Shown here one piece after another: positions 35,525-46,600 of a stretch of DNA of 64,000 bases. This stretch comes from Arcuatula senhousia. Its lineage: Eukaryota > Mollusca > Bivalvia > Mytilida > Mytilidae. How positions within the stretch are numbered: the first letter of the stretch is position 1; each line of letters starts with the position of its first letter. The position numbers were made by a program, and so were the translations under genes. The notes under the pieces are model-generated. The model saw nothing but the letters and a program-made list of their open reading frames with translations. It was not told the DNA's origin and ran no database searches. The stretch spans positions 62,001 through 126,000 of the forward strand of contig CAXARO010001744.1 of NCBI GenBank assembly GCA_963971305.1. The letters run 5' to 3'.

Positions 35525-35602
35525 GAGAGGTGATGGGCTAGTGATCAATCGTGTATGGTTTTTCAAACCAGCGCCTTAGACCACTCGGCCTACCAGGCCC
35601 CC
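35525..35602 (-). other. tRNA-derived (Ser/Leu-type) relic
   Basis: The minus strand reads GGTAGGCCGAGTGGTCTAAG then GCGCTGGTTTGAAAAACC, the D-arm and A box of class II tRNAs followed by an anticodon-arm-like stem. The acceptor stem does not pair and the B box is weak. More likely a tRNA pseudogene or SINE head than a working gene. Confidence 0.4.
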
Positions 35603-36780
35603 TGCAGACTTTTGTTAGGCTAAATGAGCTGAATATTAAAGCAAGAACCAGCTTTTCTCTATCTGCAATAGTTTTCATTTTATAGACCATAAACATATTT
35701 TTTTTACGTTTAAAGGGCCATTACCCCTATAAGGGGTCATGTGACAACTTCGACCCTATGGAGACTTTTGTAAAGCTAAGTGAGCTAAACATTTATGCAA
35801 GCAACAGCTTTTCTCATAGTTTCATTCTATAGGCCTTAAACACTATTTTTCACCTTTTAGGGGCCGTAACCTCTATAAGGGATCATATGACAACTTTGAC
35901 CTTATGAAGACTTTTGAAGAGCTTGATAAACTGAAGATTTAAGCAAGGAACAGCTTTTCTCTATCTGCAATAGTTTTATTCTTTAGGCCAAAAACACGAA
36001 AAAAATATTTTAGGGGCTGTAACCCCTATAAGGGGCCATCTGGCAACTTTGACCCTATGGAGACTTTTGAAGAGCTAAATGAGCTGAACATTAAAAAGCA
36101 AGCAGCAGCTTTTCTCTATCCGCAATAGTTTTTTTTCATTCGATAGGCTACAAAACACCTTCTCAGTTTAAACATATTTATTTATCCTGGATTCAGAAAC
36201 AAGCTAAATGCTTCTATCAATCCATCTCCAGCTAGCAGTTTGCGAGTGTGGCCTTTGTAAAACTTTTTTCGCCTTTAAGGGGCTGTTTCCCTTGTAAGGG
36301 GTCTTGTGACAACTTCGACCCTAATTTTGTAGAACTAAATAAGCTTAACATTTAAGCAAACAACAGCTTTTCTCTATCTGCAATAGTGTTCATTCCAATG
36401 AGCCAAAAACGTGGAAAAATGCTATTTTTCACCTTTAAGGGTCTGTAACCCCATTAAGGAATCATCTGACAACTTCGACCAAATGAAGACTGTTGTAGAA
36501 CTTTTGATGCTGAGGGGTGGAATCAGATTTCATCTATCTCTTATACTTGATTTTTAGGCTAAAGACAGTAGTCTGACCCCCTTGGCCTATTTGTAGTAAC
36601 GGCAGCCATGTTTTTGACGAGTCATAAATCGAAACACAAATTCGGTGCAAGAAATCCTAAGGATCATTCATACCAAGTCTCATTAAATTCTGATCAGTAG
36701 TTTCAGAGGAGACGATTTTTGAACAATTATTAACAGACGACGACATACTACGTCGACAGACGCCAAGTGATAGCAATAGG
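35603..36780 (-). repeat. Element C copy, minus orientation
   Basis: Five to six diverged units (35640-36530) carry 'agcttttctctatctgcaat', 'aacccctataaggggtca' and 'caacttcgaccctat'. A complete terminal part follows at 36560-36780, ending in 'cagacgccaagtgatagc'. Confidence 0.7.
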
Positions 36781-36784
36781 AGAT

Positions 36785-37245
36785 CTTATTCCCTATTGAG
36801 TGTTATAAGAATAAGGAATATGTAACCATTTACTGTAGTAGAATAAAAGGAAAAAGGAATGGGGAACAGTTACTTATTACTCATTCAAATAATAAATAAG
36901 GAATAGGGAATAAGTAACTAATTACTTATTCCCTATTTAGGTCTTATTAGAGTTCTGAGAAAGGAATAAGGAAAAGGGAATAGGTACCAGTATATGATGA
37001 TGTAAGAAGTATTGTGTTCTGAGAATAAGGAATACGCAGCCAGTTACTTATTCCCTCTTTAGTGCCATTTTTAGAATAAGGAATAAGGAACTGGGAATAA
37101 GTAACGAGTTACTTATTCCCTATTTAGTAGTTTTTAGAATAAGGAATAAGTAACCAGTTGCTTATTCCCTATTTAGTAGTTTTTTAACCAGTTACTTATT
37201 CCTTATTCAAATAAGGAATAAGGAATAGGGAATAAGTAACCAACT
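36785..37245. repeat. Palindromic satellite of GGAATAAGTAAC hairpins
   Basis: Near-perfect palindromes recur: GGGAATAAGTAA ctaa TTACTTATTCCC at 36906-36933, GGGAATAAGTAAC ga GTTACTTATTCCC at 37093-37120, and further copies with 'ttccctatttag' spacers. Weaker traces lie at 35330-35480. Confidence 0.85.
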
Positions 37246-37249
37246 TGAC

Positions 37250-38770
37250 GCTTCTTGCCAGGTGATGCTTTGTCTGTTTTTGAAATTTTGTGTTTGGTGG
37301 AAGTTGTGCATAGGCCACAGAAATAAAATCAGGATTTATGTCACACAACCCTTCTGCTTCCTTTTAAATCTTGGTAAGAAAAAAAAATATGTTGCGTCAC
37401 TTTTAAAAAAAATGATATTTTTCTCGGCTGTGCGCAGAATTTTTTTTTAGGCAAAAAAAAAACACAAAAAAAACAAATAAACCAATGTCCCCCACTTGCA
37501 AGTTAAATGATTGGTCTATTAACGACCGTATAAGATATCTTTTTTAAAACCCTGGTCTTAATGCCGAACAAGAGACAACGATATCAGGTAAGAAAATCAG
37601 TAAATTTGTCCAAGTCCTGACATATCTTAAGTTATGAAATTTTCAAGGTAAAGAAAAGCTAAAAAGCCTAACCACAAGTGTTAGAGAGGTGATATTTGGT
37701 CAGTGAATACATCTTGAATTGTAACTAATCCGTACAAGAATTACGTCATCCTGAACAATATTATCTACATTCTTGACTCTGGTCAAAGTTTTGGTTAAGG
37801 TCCTTGTCACTATGACTGCGAGTGGTATATTATGATAAGTAGTTTTGCCAGTGGGTAAAGCTTAATAGTAACCAACATTGTTACAAAAATTTAGGACCTT
37901 GACCGACACTTTTGGCCTAAGTGACTTGGGTTGAAGTTTTGACTAAGTGCAAGTGGTACAGTGACAAAATTTTGTAAGCTTGTTGATTTTTGGATAGTTA
38001 TTAACATCCGGCCTGAAATTTTGTTGCCTTGTTCTGAATTTGAACGTTAACAGGTCATTTGCGACTGTGCCATTTCTGCATTTAAAAAATGAAATCGTAT
38101 CTTTTCTCATACTTGTATATGATTGTAACCCGAGTCAAGTTTCAGATCAAAATCAAAGAATGATGTGAAGCAAGTAGATTCGGTGTTTTCTATATCTAAC
38201 CCTATGAGATAAATTGGAGAAATTAATCAGTCTAGTGAATAAAGCGGTTTTTTTTACAGAGAGGAAATTATCAATATATCTTAAAGCGTAAGTAAGATCT
38301 AATGCTCAACCTTGTAAGAGTAAAGCAAGTAGACTTGGAAGGGGCACAGTCTGTGTCTTTTTTGGAAAGCCAAATTGTTAAAAATTCTCTCTTCCAGATT
38401 TGACAAATGTGTGTTCTCGATTAAGCCCTATTGCTAAGAGGAAAATATTTCACTGGATATATGTGAAAATAATGCAGAGATATTCCAAATGATAACATTT
38501 TATAGGATATGTTAAATTGTTGCTGAAATGTGATCAGTTGTGATCATAAAGTGTCTGATCATGACATTTCACAATAAAAGCATTATTATTTATGCAACAA
38601 ATGTTGTATACAGACATACCCCATTAGGATATATCAAATTGTATATAAATGAGGGTTCTTGGTGGACCGATAACTAGAATTTGAAAAGCCTTTATTAAAA
38701 GTATGTAATGTGATCAACATACTGGTTCACAGATGGTCCCAAGGATAAACATATCTTTTGTCCGTTAAAT
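37250..38770. other. Gene-free stretch
   Basis: No exon supported by splice sites, RNA gene or recognised repeat family was seen. Confidence 0.4.
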
Positions 38771-38779
38771 CAAGAAAAT

Positions 38780-39090
38780 ATATCATTTATATAACAATAT
38801 ATCTCTTTTCCTGTCCTTGTGCATAACTAGAACTAATAGAAGTACCCAGATATTGTTGATATTATTGTTCGCTACATAAAGTAATATTCTATTATTTCAT
38901 CAATCTGTGCACAACTGACCTAATAGCATACCACAGATATTGTTGATATAATTCTCCATGAAATTAAAAAAAAATATATATTTAATATGTTACAACTGGC
39001 AGCATTCTTATGCACAACTAAACCCAATAGCAGGCAACATAATTGCTTATATTATTGTCAATTGAATTAAAAAAAATCGTTTGTTGAATA
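38780..39090. repeat. Three diverged ~90-105-bp units
   Basis: 'gtgcataactagaactaata', 'gtgcacaactgacctaatag' and 'atgcacaactaaacccaata' head three segments, each followed by 'gatattgttgatat'-like sequence. Confidence 0.5.
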
Positions 39091-39368
39091 TTTACCGTAG
39101 AGAAAGATTTTAAGTGATGGAATGAGTCATAAGCTAATTATTTTCAGCTCCTGATTAGACCTCTTTAAAAGACAAATCAGAAAGATCCGTTTGTAACCTG
39201 TTTCTGATCTATTATTGAATTATCAAAATTATTCCGTTAATTTGCTTTTGAGCTATTGAAAATCTTCTTTTACATAGTCATTTATACTCATCATTAGAAA
39301 TAACCAGGGCTTAGATTTTTTTCATTAGCTACATTAGCTAGTTTTCCAATGTATATTATTTGTCATCC

Positions 39369-39449
39369 TCCCAAGTCAGGTTTTTGAGTCCACGTCCCGC
39401 TCCCCTAAAACGGGGGAGCGGGACGTGGGCTCAAAAACCTGACTTGGGA
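39369..39449. repeat. 37-bp-arm GC-rich hairpin
   Basis: Left arm 39369-39405 (TCCCAAGTCAGG...CCCGCTCCCC) and right arm 39413-39449 are complementary with a single mismatch; the loop is about 7 bases. The arms are GC-rich in an AT-rich setting. Confidence 0.9.
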
Positions 39450-40569
39450 CGATAATTATTTGTCATTTGATGAGGAGCAGAGTTCTTTTATATTGAATTT
39501 ATAATAGGGTTATTGTGATTTCCCAAAACTTCTTCATTGGTCATCCTATGCGTAGAAATCTATGCGTAGAAATCTCAGTGCAACATCTTTTATTATTTTG
39601 TTTCTGCAATCGTGTTTGCCTAATGTTTTGTGCCGTTTTGTCGAATGAGTTAACTTACTTTTAAATATTTTATCCCCGAAATAGGTTTAGGCAAGACTGT
39701 AACAGACTTCAGTTCGCTCGATACTGCCGTTTGAACAGATGAAGGTAAAAAAATCGCAAAGGTATCAATTTGCCGATTGGTTATTTTTTTAAAATTATTT
39801 TTTTTAGAATAGAACGTTTTAATTTTTAGCTCACCTCGCCATAGGCCATGGTAACTGACAATAACTAGCCATTCACTTAAGTACATAAGAAAACCATAAC
39901 ATTTAAATTGACAAAGAGTGTTGTTGAATGATTTGCACAGAAAAGGACAATAAATCTCTGTCGATAGATAGGACACTTTATTGGGAAATAATCTTCAATT
40001 TATAAACCCCACCCAGAAAAAAAGCAGAGAAACCAGGGTTGTTATTTATATGTTTTTCGCAGGTTTACGAGCTTTCAATATATATTACTATAATATTGAT
40101 GCAATATCTGCAGTTTGATACCCAAAATTTACATAACAGAAATACATGTACTTATTCTGTAACGATCTTTTTAAATATTAAAGCTAGCTTGTAGAAAATT
40201 TCAAGAAATCATTCTTAATGTATCAAACATGATTTCTATTTAAAGGATTTTGAGGATAAACTTTTTAGATAGTTTCGACCACAATTACATCTGTGACAAA
40301 TTATTCTTTTAAAGAATAACGTCCTTCGTACATGTAGGTTGACCTGATTAAGGTGCAACTACTGGTTTGTTTACTAGTATTAAACCAATAAAAAGCATCA
40401 CATCTGCAATCTTTACTTCCTTTTTAAAAATATAAGCTTTTATGAAAATCATTTGTACAATTTCTATTCAATGCTTTGTGATGCATTTTTTTCATTAAAG
40501 CTTTCAAATAAAGACTTCCACTCAAAAGTATCGCATCTGTGACATTTATGTAAGCGTCAGCACTTCCGT

Positions 40570-40645
40570 ATCGTATTTAAATGTGATGCTATGCGAAGAA
40601 ATCTCAATTCCTTCTGTTGGCTGAAACAAGTTGAAATACCTTAAG
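40570..40645 (+). promoter_or_regulatory. Possible core promoter and 5' UTR of the second lectin gene
   Basis: TATTTAAA at about 40575 lies ~70 bases upstream of the start codon. It is the only TATA-like element close enough for a short leader. No transcript evidence, so tentative. Confidence 0.25.
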
Positions 40646-40694
40646 ATGACGTTCAACAGCCTAATTCTGATATGTTTGGTCATATCTTTATCGG
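40646..40694 (+). CDS. Exon 1: signal peptide
   Basis: MTFNSLILICLVISLS: a short N-region followed by a 12-residue hydrophobic core, typical of a secretory signal. Donor GTGAGT follows at 40695, phase 1. An in-frame stop 22 bases upstream of the ATG fixes the start. Confidence 0.8.
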
Positions 40695-43600
40695 GTGAGT
40701 AAAATTTATATTCCATATCTTTTTTAACATTAATGCAAATTGAATTAATTACATTACTAACCTGAAGCAAAAAGTTTGGCTTGTTTTCTTAAAAACATTT
40801 GATTTGTTTATCACAAATAAAGCACAATTTGACTACAGATGTGGAAGAATATATAAACGTTTGTTGGTTATATTGTATTGCAACAAAATACTAATATTTT
40901 ATTAGTTTTTTTTTGTCGAGGGACGTTAAATGAATATTTGCTGACCAGAACGAAACACCAAGTTTTTAACCTTTATATTAATTATTGGTCCGTGTAATGA
41001 TAATCTATAAGAAAAGATTGCATGTCTAATTTAGCCACAAATTAAACCGAAGGATCTATTTAAAAAAAAAACAGTTGTATGGTGGTTTTGCAGAATATGG
41101 CATTGAAACACCCACTTATAAAATTCAAATGCAAGGTTCAGCTAGCTCTTTTCTAAGTGAAGTGTGTGATTAAAAGGCAGAAAATCGAATTGCACAACTA
41201 TATAGATTTGTGTGGTTGCTTCGTTCTGATATGCTACGGTTTTCTTATTTATTAAATCAGTGTGTAAGTAGGATCGGAAATAAAAAAAATTATGCTACCT
41301 AAATGATCTATATATTTCTCTTAAGTTTTTAGATATTTAGAATTACCAATCTTACTTTTTTTAAACATTATAAATTAGAAACTTCATCTTACTGGTTAAA
41401 TTTGAAATTCTAATTTGTACTTGGAAGATTCGGAATCATGGTGCAGTCTAAAAAGTATACTGTCAGATAAACGTTTAAAGGCATATTGTCTACGGCAAAC
41501 TCTTTTTTTTTACCCCATCCAATTTTTTAGTGTAAATTAGACCGAAATGCAATAAAATGAATATTGAAAAACAAATTTGCCACCAATTTTGCCTCAAAAG
41601 TACTTTATTTCGATCAAAATAGCTCGACAATATTGATTGATATTTTATTTACCTGCATTACGTCACATTGACACAGATTTAAACTGAGTAGTTTTAACAC
41701 GGACACTAATCGGAATCTCGGGTTTTGTCCCCGAATACATTGATATGTTGAAAAAATACCAATATTTTTTGTGTTTACCTTTTAAATCACATTTAAAACT
41801 TAATACATGCAATAATTGTCAGTTCTATTCATTAAGTAGCTCTAATATTCGGTTGCCGTTTTAATTTTCTTCCGAGCTTAAACTTCGAGAAACAGTTTAT
41901 GCACCACGTACAAGAACAATGGAAGTTTTCAATCAAAGAAAGTATAGTGCGCATGCTTACAGCTCATCTACATCTCATGAATATGAATTTTTGTAAAGCT
42001 TTACAATTATTATATATTTTTCAATTTTTAATGTAATAAGGTACCCTAGTCGTATTTTGAACGTTTGTATCTTTCTAAATAAACAAAACAAATAGTCTGA
42101 CGACAATTGTTTGGTTTTACAAAAAAAAATAATTTTTCGTAGACAATATGCCTTTAAATATTTGTCTATAAGTGCATGGTGTCTATCGTAAAATTTTCTT
42201 TAATGACGACAGCGACCGAGGAGCAGCATAACCTTGAGATAACAGTTTTTTGACAAATTTGACACTCTATGGTCAGAAAAATATAATTGTGCGTGGTTCA
42301 TTGTTTTTGTATCTACATGTATATAAATTTATAACTGAAGAATTACTTTGGGTACTTGGCAATGCAAATTTATAGGTAATTTATATAAGATATTTTGGTT
42401 TTTTTTTGCCTAACAAGTTGGAATATTTTAAGACCATTATTTGACATTGTACAAAAAGACTAAGCAGATAGTGCTAGAAATGTGAAACTCTGATATTGTT
42501 TATGTCACACAAATGTGATATACTAAACTAGTATAGATATGATTAAACATAAGGTTTCGGATTCCCTTTCAAATCATACACAGGCTATGGTCGGCTTTTA
42601 GATTAATTGCAATATTTCATTCAACTAGACCTAATAAAAATTATGTTCAGTCTTCTAAGTTAGGTTTAAATGAAATAGTCCTAATTTTTTGCTCCATCAT
42701 AACCAGTTAGGTTAAATGCATGAAGGTGGCGAACTATCATAATTTCTCAGTCTCAATAGTCAGAGCAGATTTAACGAGGTTTCTGAACAAAAAGTCAACG
42801 ATATAAAGTTAAAATCTACTAATTGGAAAAATCATCCAAAACATCGTATTGTTTTCTAACTGAATAATTAAAAAGATATATATCCGTAACAAAATGATTT
42901 TTCAAGCTAAGAAACAGATAATCGTCATGATTATCTGGACTACAGCTTTTTCTTTCTGGGTTTTTGTCATTTTGACTTTTTATGATCCCCATAGTCTTAG
43001 AAAGCCAAATATCAAAATTATAAAAGGCTTTTAAGACGGCATAACTATTTGGACTAGAAAAAGCGGTAGATACCTCAACGAAATTAATCAAGAAAATTGT
43101 CAGAAATGGTGCCCTGCCTTTACATTTTTCAAACAGCTAGATAATTTATCAACTACGAAGCTAACCTCGATACGCATTATTGTTACTGAAGGGAATTGAC
43201 CTTTCCACATTTTAAGTGCTTATTCATGCAGAAAAAATAGGTAGGTGTCAGCATCTGAACCATGCATGTATCTTGCTAAGCATACAAGAAAATGAGATGT
43301 GGAATAAGTGTACGCGACACAACCTACATTATAAACATATATTTTATTTTAAATATCCACAATGGAAAACAGCCAGCAGCCTTCAATGTGACCAGCGGTC
43401 GCTGCTCGCTGTTTTTCAATCATCCCTAGATGCTCCTCCTTTACCACTCTGGTTGCCTGTTAGCAGGAATGGACTTGACCCATTCTTCTGTAAGTAGTCA
43501 TTCATGCGGAAAATGTAGATCACAGCAAATACCGAAGAATTCACTGTGCTTGGCTAGGTGCACCTAACATACCAATAAAGTTGATGTGGGACTTGTCAGT

Positions 43601-46600
43601 AAGCGTGGATTTGGGACAGGCGGACGAACGGACCCGAATACTATATGCCCCCTGCTATCGTAGGTGGGGCATAAAAATCAAGTTAACGAAATTTGGCCCG
43701 ATACTTCTAGATGGAGTTCAGATGTATGAACTTGCAGTAAAAAATGGCTAAACTGCAAAACTATAACGATATATACAGTTATATGCCTTATCGTTCCACC
43801 ATTTCATATTTTTTCCGATTGTTAAATTCAAAATTGATGAAAACACCAGGTTTCTTTCCTTGTAATGCACATGGTCGATATCCTCGGTGCTGGATTTGGC
43901 TTCCTTGTTCGAACGCTTTGGTTTTGAGTACTTTTCGTTTTCAACTGTTTTGGGTTTTAACCTTCCAATGTTTTGGTTTAAATGCTACTGATGAGAGGTT
44001 ACTCCTTAAAATATCGATATATAGCATATCCAAATTAACCGTTTATACCCGCGTTTTGGTATTTGTAATATTGAAACCACTGGGTGATAACTGCTGCTGG
44101 TGGACCAGAAGCCCCCGAGGGTAATCACAAGCCTGGTAGTCAGGCTTGTCTGACACGAATTACCATAAAATTTCTAAGATATTGTCGCTGAAATTTCCGA
44201 TTGTTAAATTCAAAATTGATGAAAACACCAGGTTTCTTTCCTTGTAATGTACATGGTCGATATCCTCGGTGCTGGATTTGGCTTCCTTGTTCGAACGTTT
44301 TGGTTTTGAGTACTTTTCGTTTTCAACTGTTTTGGATTTTAACCTTCCAATGTTTTGGTTTAAATGCATGCTACTGATGAGAGGTAACTCCTTGAAGTAT
44401 TGATATATAGCATATCCAAATTAACCGTTTATACCCGCGTTTTGGTATTTGTAATTATGATTATTTGATTTGGTTATAATTTGTCTGGAACTTTGTTGTC
44501 ATTTGTTTTTCAGAATGTGGTGCCTACATGGGAAACAACAACAGTAAGTACATTTTGTATATATTACTAAGGTATATATCAATGCAAATGTATAAGATCT
44601 GCTTAGATTGCTACATCATTGAAAAGATTATTTTTGCCCAACCCTCGAAAGTAAAGAGTCATGTAATGTTTGGGTCCGTTTGTCCATCATTCCTGAAGCT
44701 TCCGTTTCTGTCCAACCCCATCATGTTAATCTTTGGGTTAAAGTCTTTCATGAAGGAAGTACATGTATGCTTTCAATTTTAAAGAAATATATATTATTGG
44801 CATTTGTCGTAGAAATCAATTTTTATCAATATTTGGAATTTAAAGTATTAATTAAAAAAACTTCTTGATATTCTCAATTATTACCTTCGTATATTTAGAC
44901 TCAAACTGTACCAAAAGCACAGTTTTAGTCTTTTACGCCTCACTAGTTCGGCAAATCAAAACTTTTGATTGAACGCAATATTAAGTTGGATAAAATTATA
45001 AAAAGAAAATCGTTGGCAAACAATCCACACTCTCTACTGACATAAATCCCTTCTGTATCAATGTACCATCTTCAGCGTTTTAATTGCAGAGACAACACGG
45101 CCATGTGTGAAAGGTGACACCGTTGAGCTTTCCTGTCCTGAAGGACATATCATTGATGTAGCCTGGGCGATTTACAAAAATGATGCAGGATTAGGCAACA
45201 ATGAAAATCAGTGTGGAGATCCTTACGCAAAGGAAAAGGTTGAAGATCTCTGCAATGGACAACAAATCTGCCAAATCACTTGTGACGACAATCGTTTTGA
45301 TCAGTCGACGTGTGAAAAGAAAAAGGAAAAGATGAGGGTGCAATACGATTGTATACGTGGTAAGTTTATGCCTAATATAAGTTTAGAACTTTTCTTTGAA
45401 AATTTTTGTATGAATACTTTTGCGGATTTCTTACAAAAATGTATGATAGTCGTTAAGCGATAAAAACGCCTTCACAAAGTCAATGATAACAGAGCATAAT
45501 AACCCAACACATTACTTAGACATTTCCCTTTTCCTTCATTAGAATGCATTTTTGGGGCATTAAAACAGAAATGATGGTCCCGGCGTTTTAAAGAATTGTC
45601 ATTATGATACATATCCCAATTGTGATATCTATTTTATCAAGCATTTCGTTTGTTGTCCAAATTTTTATTAAAGTGAAGATTTTGATAAATGTATACTTTT
45701 TAGATTCGCTTTCCTATATTTATTCCACAGCTTTCAAAAATGGGTCGATATAGATACCAATCTGGCTTTCAATTTTTGAATTGTTTCATAGATTGTAGCA
45801 CAATCATTGTCCATATTTGCGCTTAAAATTAGGTACAATTATCTCTTTACTTACTAATGTTATTTATTGGGGTATTGTCTACGAAAAATAAATCTTTTGT
45901 ACTAACAATTTATTTTGTCTTTTTTTTACATATGTAGAAAAAATAATTTCTGGTACCTTATTAATCTAAAAATCAAAGAACAATCATTACTGAATAATAT
46001 TTGTAAAGCTTTCCATCAATTCATATTAATGAGCTCAATCAACACGGTCGAATAATTTTGAGCGAAACAAACCAAGGTTAAGGTCAATTTTGTAATATAT
46101 GTGTATTCTTTTACTACATTTCGGTCTAAATGACATTAAAAAAAATGGACGAAAAACATGTGATTTTGGTAGACAATATGCCCTCAAGTTTTGAAATTGT
46201 GAGCACCTTATTATAATTAATACTAAATTAGCATAAATTTGACACGCAATGTATTTCAACGAAAGCTGTGGAATTCTTTTTGAAATGAGAGATGTGAGAA
46301 ATGTCGGATTCCAAAAATGCAATTGCATCAACATCTTCATTTTACGATTAATTAGGTAGTTTGGGATATATCATATGAATTGAGGTATGCATATTGTTCT
46401 GTTTTAAAATTCGATGCAATTAAAAAAAAAATAATATTGGTGTATTGACGTAACTTCGTCATAGATTCCGATGTTAAAATAATAATTTATGACAAATGGT
46501 CAACTTTAATTTTGTTCATGATAATTTTCATATCCTACATGTCCTATTATTTTCTATTTATAAAACCTAATTCCAAGAAAATTTTACAGTGTCATACTAT

